Of a DNA stretch of 64,000 nucleotides, positions 1 through 8,682 are shown piece by piece (position 1 is the stretch's first letter; the number at the start of each line of letters is the position of its first letter). A program made the translations under genes and the position numbers. Source of the stretch: Prochlorococcus sp. AG-347-I04 (GTDB taxonomy: Bacteria; Cyanobacteriota; Cyanobacteriia; PCC-6307; Cyanobiaceae). Under the pieces are notes generated by a model, which worked only from the letters and a program-made list of their open reading frames with translations, was not told where the DNA came from and searched no databases. The stretch spans positions 248,001-312,000 of the forward strand of contig QCBL01000001.1 of NCBI GenBank assembly GCA_003281625.1, written 5' to 3'.

Positions 1-606
1 CCTTGGGTTAAATATGGTTGGGAAATGATTCTAATCGTTCACGAAATTATAAAAACAGAAAATCCATTAAAAAATGATAATAAAGATGATTTCATTAATA
101 ATTATCATCAAAATTGCCAGAGGATATTAAATGAAAATTTCTGGATTGCCGAAGATTTACAAAAAATGTTAGATCAGTCGCGCAAGTACCAAATTGATAA
201 AGATTTTAAATCGTGGGTAAATTTACATAATCCTTTTTTTGAAATTATAAATTTTATGAAAGAATTAAGAAAAAGGGGAATAAAAACTGGAGTCATAACA
301 ACTAAAGGTAAAATATTTGTAGAAAAAATTCTTAAACAATTAAATATTTTTCCAGAATTTATTTTTGGTTATGAATCCGGAACAAAAGTCAAAATAACTG
401 AGAAGCTTACAAAGAAATATGAAATTTTAGGCTTTATAGAAGATAGAAAAAAAACTCTAATAGATATTAAACAAAATTCAGAAACATCTCACATTCCATG
501 CTTCCTAGCTGATTGGGGATATTTGAAAGAATCAGATAAGTATAATTTAAGTAATGAAATCAAATTATTAAAATTAGATAACCTTGAGGAATTAGTTGCA
601 ATTTAA
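1..606 (+). CDS. HAD-superfamily hydrolase, 5' truncated by window edge
   Basis: The reading frame is open from base 1, so the ATG at 25 is probably internal and the true start lies upstream of the window. The visible 201 codons look like the cap and second half of a haloacid-dehalogenase phosphatase. A VITTKG stretch fits motif II (Thr), a following Lys-rich helix fits motif III, and GFIEDRKKTL fits the acidic motif IV that binds Mg2+. The nucleophile motif I would lie in the missing N-terminus. Phosphoglycolate-phosphatase-like enzymes share this layout, but the substrate cannot be assigned. The gene lies upstream of recA on the same strand, and recA has its own LexA-type control region between them. 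Confidence 0.7.
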   Translation, partial: PWVKYGWEMILIVHEIIKTENPLKNDNKDDFINNYHQNCQRILNENFWIAEDLQKMLDQSRKYQIDKDFKSWVNLHNPFFEIINFMKELRKRGIKTGVITTKGKIFVEKILKQLNIFPEFIFGYESGTKVKITEKLTKKYEILGFIEDRKKTLIDIKQNSETSHIPCFLADWGYLKESDKYNLSNEIKLLKLDNLEELVAI

Positions 607-620
607 AGATAATCAGCTAG

Positions 621-634
621 AGTACAGATGTACT
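621..634 (+). promoter_or_regulatory. LexA (SOS) box upstream of recA
   Basis: AGTACAGATGTACT is a perfect match to the 14-base palindrome AGTAC-WNW-TGTACT described for LexA operators in cyanobacteria. It sits 85 bases before the recA ATG. A possible -10 hexamer TATAGT (634-639) touches its right edge, so bound LexA would block RNA polymerase. The motif is seen directly; LexA control of recA is inferred from the family. Confidence 0.85.
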
Positions 635-718
635 ATAGTTTGTATTTATAAAGTTTGGTTTAAATAAAAATTTCCAAATTTAGAATAATTACAAGAACTT
701 TAACCGATAAATCAAACA

Positions 719-1816
719 ATGAGCCTTGAAGAAAAGAAAAAAACTGAATCAAAAGAAAAAGACAAGGCATTAAGTCTTGTCTTAGGTCAAATAGAAAGAA
801 ATTTTGGACGAGGATCAATAATGAGACTTGGCGACGCCTCAAGAATGAAAGTAGAGACAATATCTACTGGAGCGCTCACCTTAGATTTAGCATTAGGAGG
901 AGGCTATCCAAAAGGAAGAGTAGTAGAAGTTTACGGACCAGAAAGTTCAGGAAAAACTACATTAACGCTACACGCGATTGCGGAAGTCCAAAAGAATGGA
1001 GGAGTAGCAGCATTTGTAGATGCTGAGCATGCACTCGATCCAGTTTATGCTGCCTCTTTAGGAGTTGATGTTGAAAATTTATTAGTTTCACAACCAGATA
1101 CAGGTGAAATGGCTCTGGAAATAGTAGACCAACTTATAAGATCAAGTGCAGTAGATCTTGTTGTTGTTGACTCGGTCGCAGCACTAACCCCAAGAGCTGA
1201 GATAGAAGGAGAGATGGGAGATCACGTAATTGGAAGCCAAGCAAGGCTAATGAGCCAAGCAATGAGGAAAATAACAGGAAATATTGGTAAATCTGGATGT
1301 ACGGTAATATTCCTGAATCAATTACGCCTAAAAATTGGCGTTACCTACGGTAATCCAGAAACAACCACAGGAGGTAATGCATTAAAATTTTATGCCTCAG
1401 TGAGGCTTGATATCAGAAGAATTCAAACTCTTAAAAGAGGTACTGAAGAATATGGCATAAGAGCAAAAGTGAAAGTAGCAAAAAACAAAGTTGCGCCGCC
1501 ATTTAGAATCGCAGAGTTTGATATTCTCTTCGGAAAAGGTATTAGTACAACAGGATGTTTATTAGATTTGGCAGAAGAGACTAATATCATAATAAGGAGA
1601 GGTGCTTGGTATAGTTATGAAGGAGAAAACCTTGGACAAGGAAGAGATACTACAATTATTTGGCTTGATCAAAACTTAGAAATCAGGAATCAAGTAGAAT
1701 CTATGGTTAAAGCGAAATTAACAGAAGGAACTGAAGTCAGCTCTAATTCAATGAAAGCATTAAATAGCAATCCTGCTAATACAATCGCTGTTAATGATAT
1801 AAAAACAGTAGCTTAG
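719..1816 (+). CDS. recA: RecA recombinase
   Basis: This is the DNA strand-exchange ATPase of homologous recombination and co-protease for LexA. The 365-aa length is normal. Walker A GPESSGKT is at residues 73-80, the catalytic Glu is in DAEHA (about 103), Walker B LVVVD is near 147-151, and the L2 DNA-binding loop with [13 protein letters not shown] lies near 210-223. The C-terminus is low-complexity and less acidic than in E. coli RecA. The ATG at 719 gives the usual short charged N-terminal helix. Transcription is likely damage-inducible through the LexA box at 621-634. Its 3' end is 2 bases from the stop of the convergent DUF2839 gene. Confidence 0.98.
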   Translation: MSLEEKKKTESKEKDKALSLVLGQIERNFGRGSIMRLGDASRMKVETISTGALTLDLALGGGYPKGRVVEVYGPESSGKTTLTLHAIAEVQKNGGVAAFVDAEHALDPVYAASLGVDVENLLVSQPDTGEMALEIVDQLIRSSAVDLVVVDSVAALTPRAEIEGEMGDHVIGSQARLMSQAMRKITGNIGKSGCTVIFLNQLRLKIGVTYGNPETTTGGNALKFYASVRLDIRRIQTLKRGTEEYGIRAKVKVAKNKVAPPFRIAEFDILFGKGISTTGCLLDLAEETNIIIRRGAWYSYEGENLGQGRDTTIIWLDQNLEIRNQVESMVKAKLTEGTEVSSNSMKALNSNPANTIAVNDIKTVA

Positions 1817-1818
1817 AT

Positions 1819-2064
1819 TTACAAAGAATCAGCTAAAGTCCACCACCCAGCAGCAGGGCCTATAAATCTCACTACAATCCATAAGATAACTAATCCTCCG
1901 ATTCCAAACCAACTGGCCTTAATACTTAATTTAATTAGGTTATCTCTTTGATTGATTGTAAAGGGAAGCCATTCAAATAATCTTGGAGACTCATCAATTT
2001 TAGTTTTAGTATTATTTTTTTTTGGAGGTAAACCAAGTGTTTTACGTCTTTTTGCTTCTCCCAT
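1819..2064 (-). CDS. DUF2839 family small membrane protein
   Basis: This 81-aa protein starts with MGEAKRRK, a hallmark of the cyanobacterial DUF2839 family. It has a basic N-terminal half and one predicted membrane segment near residues 52-72 (WFGIGGLVILWIVVRFIGPA). Function is unknown. The gene follows the DinG-like gene on the minus strand with a 29-base gap, so the two may be co-transcribed. Confidence 0.8.
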   Translation of the reverse strand: MGEAKRRKTLGLPPKKNNTKTKIDESPRLFEWLPFTINQRDNLIKLSIKASWFGIGGLVILWIVVRFIGPAAGWWTLADSL

Positions 2065-2093
2065 ATTTCTTTAGTTATTTACAAAATCATAAC

Positions 2094-3542
2094 CTAATCA
2101 AAAGGTAGCATATAGTTAATTTTTTTTGAGGGTTGAATGTTTTGCAAAAGTAATCTTCCCCAGTTTCTTTTATTTACTCTTCCATCTAAAATTATTAACT
2201 TACCTGAATTTCTTCTTAAAGGAGAAATAGATCTTTCAAGTTTAATTCTAGCTTGAGGAAGAAAGAAGTCTCTAAACCAATCTTGAGAAAGCTTCTTTTT
2301 ATGCGAGACTGTAATTGCATTAATAGGTTCTGACATATTTGGAATAGGAAGTAAAGGAATGATAATTTGTTCTGGAATTTGAATTAAATAAGAATTCATA
2401 ATCCACCAGTCAAAACTAGAGCAAAGAATTTCATTTTTACCAGAGGGAATTGTCTCCAGTAATACCCTCTTCCCGTACTTAGAGGCTAATTCTGTAGCAA
2501 TATTAGTTTTTAAATCAATATCATCAGACAAAACTAAAGTTAAACCCTTTCTAAAAAGTATTAGCTTTTTGCATTTATCCAAGATTGAATTGGTAAACAG
2601 AGGATTATTGGGAAGCAACTGTTTTGAGGGTATATATAATGAAATCTTTTTCTCATCAAAATTACTTTTAAAATTAATAACCAAGTCAATATCTAAACTG
2701 TGCTTTTTAAAATACATTTGGAAAAAATTATCTTTTCTCAATGCTGATAAAAAAATAAATTTATTATTTGAAAAAAATTCCTTAATTTGAGAAAGTTCAT
2801 CTATTGGCTGCAAATACAAATTCCAATCTAAATTTTTATCGTTTAATTTTACCCAGCATGCCCATCCTTTAGATAATGCTTTGTTAACGCTTAAAAATTT
2901 ATCTGAAAAAAAAGAATTTTCATGAAAAAAGTTTGAAAAAAAACTAATTTCTTTTTCATTTAAATTGATATAACTATTTCCTAAGACCTTTCTCATAAAG
3001 AACTTTTTCTTGAATGAATCATATACTTCTATAAATTTTTGATTGATTAATTCATATTCTTTAAAATTTTTTGTCCAATCCTTTTTAACTAAAGAAATCC
3101 TAAAATGATTTTTTAAATCATGTTTTATATCCTCAATTCCAGAATAAACTATTCTATGATTTCTAAGATTAAGGGAATTGGGATCATCAAGTAAATTTTG
3201 GATTGTTATCAAACGAACATGATGATTTGCAAAAATAAGTTGATCATTTTTCAAAATAAAATTAAAACCTAGATTTCTCAATGAATCAATCTGAAATTGG
3301 CTTATAAAATGAATTTTTTCTTCAGATAAAATAACAGTTGAATCCTCTTCCTTTAAAAATAAAGAAATCAAAATTGGAGGTAACCAATCATAGCTAGAAA
3401 AAATTTCTGAATTAATTAGATATGTGGAGTCATTTGCAATACATTTGGAAATTATTCTCCCAAAAGAATATATGTGTTCCCAACTAATACTTTGATCTCT
3501 CAAAAAATTTTTCAAATATTGATGACTTAAAATTTCAAGCAT
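2094..3542 (-). CDS. DinG/XPD-like helicase-related protein, degenerate
   Basis: This 482-aa protein is recognisable mainly at its C-terminus. LIILDGRVNKRNWGRLLLQ resembles motif VI of DinG/XPD superfamily-2 helicases (DxR followed by a Tyr/Trp-Gly-Arg), and the preceding PQARIKLERSISPLRRNSGK fits the stretch before it. I see no Walker A (GxGKT) or DEAH box in the N-terminal part, so ATPase activity is doubtful. It could be a picocyanobacterial helicase-fold protein that has lost catalysis. The ATG at 3542 is the only convincing start. It is divergent from tyrA across a 96-base gap. Confidence 0.5.
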   Translation of the reverse strand: MLEILSHQYLKNFLRDQSISWEHIYSFGRIISKCIANDSTYLINSEIFSSYDWLPPILISLFLKEEDSTVILSEEKIHFISQFQIDSLRNLGFNFILKNDQLIFANHHVRLITIQNLLDDPNSLNLRNHRIVYSGIEDIKHDLKNHFRISLVKKDWTKNFKEYELINQKFIEVYDSFKKKFFMRKVLGNSYINLNEKEISFFSNFFHENSFFSDKFLSVNKALSKGWACWVKLNDKNLDWNLYLQPIDELSQIKEFFSNNKFIFLSALRKDNFFQMYFKKHSLDIDLVINFKSNFDEKKISLYIPSKQLLPNNPLFTNSILDKCKKLILFRKGLTLVLSDDIDLKTNIATELASKYGKRVLLETIPSGKNEILCSSFDWWIMNSYLIQIPEQIIIPLLPIPNMSEPINAITVSHKKKLSQDWFRDFFLPQARIKLERSISPLRRNSGKLIILDGRVNKRNWGRLLLQNIQPSKKINYMLPFD

Positions 3543-3638
3543 TTATAATTTATTTAATTCCAAATACATACAAAATTTATGAACCTAATATACAAAAAAT
3601 TGGTATCAATATAAGAGGGGTATTGAATTAATCAATCT

Positions 3639-4478
3639 ATGAAAATTGGAATAGTAGGATTAGGTTTAATCGGCGGCTCTTTAGGATTAAAACTCCAAAG
3701 TCTAAATCATACAATTTATGGAATAGCAAATAATGAATTTAATGAAAAAAAAGCTAAGGATAAAAAAATTGCAAATTTTATTAGCTGTGATCTTAGCTTA
3801 TTAAAAAAATGTGAGCTAATAATTTTAGCATTGCCTATAAAAGATTTAATCAGTCCGTCTCAAGAATTAGTAGCATCAATACCTCATGAAACAATAATAA
3901 CTGATGTAGGCTCTGTTAAAGAACCAATTGTTAATACATGGGAAAATTTACATCCTCTTTTCATTGGATCTCATCCAATGGCGGGAACAGAAAAAAAAGG
4001 AGTTAATTCAGGTTTTGAAGGTCTTTTTAAAAATGCAAAATGGATTATTACCCCAACACAAAATAGTGACTTTAATGCGGTCAGAACAATTTCCGAGCTG
4101 ATAAAGTCTATGGAGTGTGAAATTTGCCAAGCTTCGCCTAAAGAACATGATGAAGCAGTATCTTTAATTTCTCATTTGCCTATATTTTTAGCTTCTGCCC
4201 TCATTGAAACTGCGCAAACAAAAAATAATCAATCTTTATTAGATCTTACGAAAAAATTGGCTGCTACAGGATTTGCAGATACTTCTAGAGTTGGAGGAGG
4301 TAATGAGCAACTAGGCTTAGATTTAGCTATTAATAATCAGATTAATGTTTTAAATTCCATAAATAAATTTAAAAATGAGCTGAATATACTGGAATCTCTT
4401 ATTAAAGAAAAAAATTGGGAGTCACTTTCTAACAAGCTTGCTGAAGCAAAAGAAAACAGACAAAATTTTATAAACTAA
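3639..4478 (+). CDS. tyrA: Arogenate/prephenate dehydrogenase
   Basis: TyrA carries out the oxidative decarboxylation that yields tyrosine (or its precursor); cyanobacterial enzymes usually use arogenate and NADP+. The 279-aa protein has a Rossmann GLGLIGG at residues 7-13, a LALP strand end near 63-66, and the conserved SHPMAGTE at 111-118 that contributes to substrate binding. There is no ACT or chorismate mutase domain, as expected for the simple cyanobacterial form. The last 11 bases overlap the 3' end of the convergent crtD gene. Confidence 0.92.
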   Translation: MKIGIVGLGLIGGSLGLKLQSLNHTIYGIANNEFNEKKAKDKKIANFISCDLSLLKKCELIILALPIKDLISPSQELVASIPHETIITDVGSVKEPIVNTWENLHPLFIGSHPMAGTEKKGVNSGFEGLFKNAKWIITPTQNSDFNAVRTISELIKSMECEICQASPKEHDEAVSLISHLPIFLASALIETAQTKNNQSLLDLTKKLAATGFADTSRVGGGNEQLGLDLAINNQINVLNSINKFKNELNILESLIKEKNWESLSNKLAEAKENRQNFIN

Positions 4479-5973
4479 AATTATCCATACCTTTGGTAGC
4501 CAAAATTTGCCTTGAAACCATTAATGCAGACTGACTAACACCTGCAGTACCCTCTCCTGGATATATCGAATCTCCACATAACCATAAGCCTTCAAAAGGT
4601 GTCCTACTTGATAGTCCAAATAAACCAAAAATATCTGGATTTTGACCAAGCCCGCCTACTATTCCATTAGGTCTTTTTGTCCATTTTTCAAAGCCCAATG
4701 GAGTTGCTAACTCCCTATGTAGCCATTTTTCAGGATCAATATCAAATTGACTTTCCAATTCAAGCGATATTTTTTTCATGAAATCATTCTTCTTCCTTAA
4801 GTAAGTTTGTTTATCTAGATCAAACCAATCTTTAGTATTTGTAAAGATACTAGCAATTAAAGTAACCTCGCCTTTTGGTGCTCTTCCATCCCCATCATCA
4901 CTAATTGATACAAATAACGAACAAAATTCTTTCGAAACAAATTGATAATGATTGGAGAATGTTTTTTTGATATGTTCCTTTTTTAAGGCTGAATAAAAAA
5001 CTACAGCTCCGCTTGGATCAGGCAAATTATTAAGTCGATTTTTATAATTTTTTTTTCTTTTTAAAGAATCTTTCAAATGCTTGAGCAAAGATTGTGGAGG
5101 AGCGGTATAAATCACATCTTTTGCTTGGTACATAAATGATTTTTTTTTCGAATTAGCAGATACTTGCCAACACATATTTACATCGTCAAAAGTTATAGAG
5201 TTAACTTCTTGTCCAAACATTAAATTAACTCCCGTTTTAATCAGTGAGCTTTCTAATGATTCACTTAAAGACTGCATAGATTTTTTAAGATGCCACAGAC
5301 CATGTGGCTGTTGACACATCTGAAGAACAGTAGATCCATATAATGCTGCAGTATTATAAACGTCTTCTTGAGAATAAAGTTTTAGTTGAAGATTTAAGAA
5401 TTTAATCAAGCGCTCATTCTTAGATAACCCACTTATTCGCAATAAATCATAAATAGTAGATTTAAGTAGGATACCTGTGACAAGGTTTGAAGGTACTAAT
5501 GCTTTAAAAAGTTGAGAAAAATCCCAAAAATTACTTATTGGTAATACAGGATTATTATTAGCAAATATCCAATTACTTTCATGTATGAGGGTACAAAGTT
5601 TCCAAAATCTACTACTCCCAGGAAACTGCATTTCTCGTTCAGCTATCCATTTACTTTTTTCATACCAAATAGGTATAGGATTACCACCATCATTTAAATC
5701 AACAATGCAAGCTGGATCTAAAATTGTAGCTTCTGGGGATGGAATATCTAGAAAATTAAAAATTCTAGAATGTATTCCTCCCTTTTCTAAACCCGCGACT
5801 TGAGTTGCACCAACATCAAAAATATAATTCTTTCTTTTAAAAGTGCCGGCACATCCTCCTGCTTGAGTATGAGATTCGATTAAAGTCACTGATAAGCCTT
5901 GTTTTGATAAAATCGCTGCAGAAGTTAGTCCTGCTATACCGGCACCTACAACAATAACTTCAGACTTTCTCAT
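4468..5973 (-). CDS. crtD: Carotenoid C-3',4' desaturase (CrtD-like)
   Basis: This 501-aa FAD-dependent oxidoreductase belongs to the phytoene desaturase/CrtI-CrtD-CrtH family. The dinucleotide-binding GAGIAG is at residues 10-15 with Glu 33 at the end of the second strand. The C-terminal FAD motif [21 protein letters not shown] is intact. The family acts on membrane carotenoids; assignment as CrtD rather than CrtH rests on my recollection of the picocyanobacterial orthologue. I chose the ATG at 5973. A TTG nine bases further out would overlap the divergent gene. Only 3 bases separate this start codon from that of the fructosamine kinase gene. Confidence 0.8.
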   Translation of the reverse strand: MRKSEVIVVGAGIAGLTSAAILSKQGLSVTLIESHTQAGGCAGTFKRKNYIFDVGATQVAGLEKGGIHSRIFNFLDIPSPEATILDPACIVDLNDGGNPIPIWYEKSKWIAEREMQFPGSSRFWKLCTLIHESNWIFANNNPVLPISNFWDFSQLFKALVPSNLVTGILLKSTIYDLLRISGLSKNERLIKFLNLQLKLYSQEDVYNTAALYGSTVLQMCQQPHGLWHLKKSMQSLSESLESSLIKTGVNLMFGQEVNSITFDDVNMCWQVSANSKKKSFMYQAKDVIYTAPPQSLLKHLKDSLKRKKNYKNRLNNLPDPSGAVVFYSALKKEHIKKTFSNHYQFVSKEFCSLFVSISDDGDGRAPKGEVTLIASIFTNTKDWFDLDKQTYLRKKNDFMKKISLELESQFDIDPEKWLHRELATPLGFEKWTKRPNGIVGGLGQNPDIFGLFGLSSRTPFEGLWLCGDSIYPGEGTAGVSQSALMVSRQILATKGMDNFSL

Positions 5974-5976
5974 TAA

Positions 5977-6855
5977 ATGCAAAAATTATCCCACATTGAA
6001 ATTAACGAAATTTGTGAAGAATTAGGTGAAACTTATCCAAAAAGTATTGAACAAGTACATGGTGGTGATATTCATAGTGCTTGGCGAATAGAATTCTCAA
6101 ACAGAAAATTATTTCTTAAAAGAAACATTAGAAACAAAAAATTTCTTGAATTTGAAAAATATTGTCTTCAAAATTTAAGAAAATATATTAATCAAGAAAA
6201 TTTAGTTATTCCTGAAGTTATTGCATATAAAAACATAAAAAATATAGAGATTCTTTTGATTGAATGGGTAGATATGCATAACTTTGACCAAAAAAAGCTT
6301 GGAATAGGTTTAGGTGAATTGCACTTAAAATCAGCTGAATCTAATCCCAAAATGTTTGGGTTTCCAGTTGAGGGTTTTATCGGAACAACAGAGCAGAAAA
6401 AAGGTTTGGAAGATAATTGGATAGATTGTTTTTTAAAGTTAAGGATAACACCTCAATTAATTACTCTTAAATCGAGGATTTTAGATACAGAAATTATAAA
6501 TAGAGTTAAAGAAAAAATTAAATCGGAATTGCTGAATCATAAACCAATAAATGCTTTAGTTCATGGTGATTTATGGTCAGGGAATGCAGGAATGGATTTA
6601 AATGGAAAAGGGGTTATATTTGACCCTGCATCTTGGTGGGCAGATAATGAAGTAGATATAGCTATGACAAAACTATTTGGAGGCTTTAGAAAAGAATTTT
6701 ATGAAGAATATCACAGAATATTTCCTATAAAAAACGGATTTGAAAAAAGAATTATTATTTATAATTTTTATCACATATTGAATCACGCCAATATGTTTGG
6801 GGGAGGGTACCTAAAACAAGTTAAAGATTACGTAAAAGCAATACTCAATATGTAA
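5977..6855 (+). CDS. Fructosamine kinase family protein
   Basis: This 292-aa kinase has the aminoglycoside-phosphotransferase-like fold of fructosamine-3-kinases, which phosphorylate glycated lysines so the adduct falls off. Visible motifs are VHGDLWSGN (catalytic loop, residues 195-203) and FDPASWW (metal-binding Asp, 215-221). The N-terminal GGDIHSAW (29-36) and LFLKRN (45-50) fit the nucleotide loop and Lys. The role is probably protein damage repair. The ATG at 5977 is nearly back-to-back with crtD, so its promoter must lie inside the crtD coding region. Confidence 0.87.
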   Translation: MQKLSHIEINEICEELGETYPKSIEQVHGGDIHSAWRIEFSNRKLFLKRNIRNKKFLEFEKYCLQNLRKYINQENLVIPEVIAYKNIKNIEILLIEWVDMHNFDQKKLGIGLGELHLKSAESNPKMFGFPVEGFIGTTEQKKGLEDNWIDCFLKLRITPQLITLKSRILDTEIINRVKEKIKSELLNHKPINALVHGDLWSGNAGMDLNGKGVIFDPASWWADNEVDIAMTKLFGGFRKEFYEEYHRIFPIKNGFEKRIIIYNFYHILNHANMFGGGYLKQVKDYVKAILNM

Positions 6856-6862
6856 TCTTTAA

Positions 6863-7228
6863 CTAGCCTAAATATGTCTTCTTAAGATTTTGTACCTTAT
6901 CTAAAACAGCTTCACGATTTTCACTGGTACGAAGATTTTGCCAGCTCCATTGACCGACAACAATTACACCTAGTAGTTCTAGTAAACCAGGAAGAATTGG
7001 GAAAAAGTTTATCGTGTCAATGACAACTTTAATTATTATCTGAGCTATTACGACAACAGCAATTATGCCTGCCGCCTTGCCGTACTTACCCATTTGAGTC
7101 CAATCAACATTACCTAGGGTTTCGTTGACTTTTCCCATAACATCAGAATACTTCTCTGAAAAACTTTTGGTTTCTGAGCTTGTTTCGGAGCCGGAGTCTT
7201 GGTTTGACTCTGGAGTGTTATCACTCAT
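6863..7228 (-). CDS. Free-standing CAAD domain membrane protein
   Basis: This 121-aa protein has a polar, Ser/Glu-rich N-terminus (1-25), an amphipathic stretch (26-48) and two membrane helices (about 50-70 and 76-94), then a basic tail. The WTQMGKYGKAAG and LLELLGVIVVGQWSWQNL segments are typical of the CAAD domain. CAAD was described as an appendage anchoring some cyanobacterial aminoacyl-tRNA synthetases to thylakoids, and plant homologues (CURT1) curve thylakoid membranes. A role in membrane shape or anchoring is an inference. The gene is convergent with the fructosamine kinase gene (7-base gap). Confidence 0.85.
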   Translation of the reverse strand: MSDNTPESNQDSGSETSSETKSFSEKYSDVMGKVNETLGNVDWTQMGKYGKAAGIIAVVVIAQIIIKVVIDTINFFPILPGLLELLGVIVVGQWSWQNLRTSENREAVLDKVQNLKKTYLG

Positions 7229-7523
7229 GAATTCAGTAAACTTAATATATGAACCAGACAGTATCGGAAAAAACGTCTATTGACTACCTTTTTGTTGTGC
7301 AAAATTCCGAACCGAAACATTTTGTATTTTTTTAGAGGCGTTGGTATGTAAGCTTTCTGAAGATATTTAAACTTAAAATTGATTTATAAAAACTTCACAT
7401 TATCATCTAGTTCTAACAAAAATATTAATAAATCAAGGCAATAAGAAAACTTTAAAAGCCTAAAATATTTATTTTAATTATTATATTTTCATAGTTTAGC
7501 TAGCGAAAATTTTAGGGATCTCA
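7229..7523. other. Longest intergenic region (295 bases), divergent promoter area
   Basis: This gap separates the divergent CAAD and moeB genes, so it should hold both promoters. I see AT-rich tracts and one weak imperfect palindrome at 7299-7323 (CAAAAT ... ATTTTG flanking TCCGAACCGAAAC). No ORF, tRNA or riboswitch was recognised. A small RNA cannot be excluded by eye. Confidence 0.4.
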
Positions 7524-8669
7524 ATGTCCAAAGATATAAAATTTAATTTCTTAAACTCTGATGAAGAAGAAAGATATCAAAAACATTTTACCCTCAATGA
7601 GATAGGTTATGAAGGCCAACTAAATCTTAAAAACAGCTCAGTATTATGCATTGGAGCAGGTGGGCTTGGGTCTTCCGTTTTGCTTTATCTAGCTGCAGCA
7701 GGAATTGGGAGAATTGGAATAGTTGATAACGATCAAGTTGAAAAGTCTAATCTCCAGAGACAGATAATTCATGAAACGAATACTATTGGCAATCTCAAAA
7801 TTGATTCTGCTAGGGAAAGAATTAAAAAATTTAATCCTAATTGTGAAATATTAACTTTTTCAGAGAGAATAAATCCTAAAAATGCTCTTGAATTAATAAA
7901 AGAGTTTGATGTTATTTGTGATTGCTCGGATAATTTTGGCACAAGATATTTAATAAATGATTCATGCCTGATATTAAATAAACCCTTCGTCTTTGGAAGT
8001 GTACAAGGCTTTGAAGGACAAGTGAGTGTTTTCAATTTATATAAAAATAGTCCTAATTTAAGAGACTTACTTCCAGAATCACCTTCAAAAAATGCTGCTC
8101 CAAGTTGTGCAGAATACGGGGTTGTGGGTGTTTCGACAGGTTTAATAGGAATTCTTCAGGTTAATGAAATCATCAAAATCATTTTAAAAAAAGGTGAAAT
8201 TTTAGATGGGATGATTTTAATTTTTGATCTATTAAATATGAATATGAAAAAATTACATCTAAAAAGTGATCAATTAAATAAACAAATAAAAAATCTGTCT
8301 CAGTTTGAGGGCTTTTATAATAGCGACGAATATTGTGAAAACAATAGTGAAATTAAAAGTATTAATGCTAATGAATTTAATAGTTTATACAAAGCAAAAG
8401 CCAACAAAATACTTTTAATTGATGTTAGAGAAAATGAAGAATTTTCTACATCTGCAATAGAGGGCTCTATCTCAATTCCCTTAAGTCATTTGAACCAAGA
8501 ATCTGACTTAAAATTTATTCAAAAAGAAAGTTTAAATAAAGAGGTTTTCACTATATGTAAATCGGGGAAACGTTCTGAAAAAGCTTCAAGAATCTTGTCT
8601 AAATTCAAAATTCAGTCAAGATCTATTGAAGGCGGGATTGAAAAGGTAAAAAAATTATTGTGCAATTAA
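7524..8669 (+). CDS. moeB: MoeB/ThiF-type adenylyltransferase with C-terminal rhodanese domain
   Basis: This 381-aa fusion protein would adenylate the C-terminal glycine of a ubiquitin-like sulfur carrier (MoaD or ThiS) and supply sulfur through its rhodanese domain. Domain 1 (about 15-245) carries GAGGLGSS at 44-51, DNDQVEKSNLQRQ at 68-80 and SCAEYGVVG at 194-202. Domain 2 (about 285-378) has the persulfide Cys 345 in CKSGKRS. The two CxxC zinc motifs of E. coli MoeB are not visible: the first position reads SPNLRDLLPE. Which carrier it serves cannot be decided here. Confidence 0.88.
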   Translation: MSKDIKFNFLNSDEEERYQKHFTLNEIGYEGQLNLKNSSVLCIGAGGLGSSVLLYLAAAGIGRIGIVDNDQVEKSNLQRQIIHETNTIGNLKIDSARERIKKFNPNCEILTFSERINPKNALELIKEFDVICDCSDNFGTRYLINDSCLILNKPFVFGSVQGFEGQVSVFNLYKNSPNLRDLLPESPSKNAAPSCAEYGVVGVSTGLIGILQVNEIIKIILKKGEILDGMILIFDLLNMNMKKLHLKSDQLNKQIKNLSQFEGFYNSDEYCENNSEIKSINANEFNSLYKAKANKILLIDVRENEEFSTSAIEGSISIPLSHLNQESDLKFIQKESLNKEVFTICKSGKRSEKASRILSKFKIQSRSIEGGIEKVKKLLCN

Positions 8670-8682
8670 ATTTTAAGAATAA

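Noticed and set aside
660-860. Minus-strand ORF antisense to the recA start
   Set aside because: It is a shadow of recA with a Leu/Phe-rich translation and no conserved features.
7299-7323. Imperfect palindrome as a terminator or small RNA
   Set aside because: The stem is only 6 bp and A/T-rich; no promoter-terminator pair was evident.
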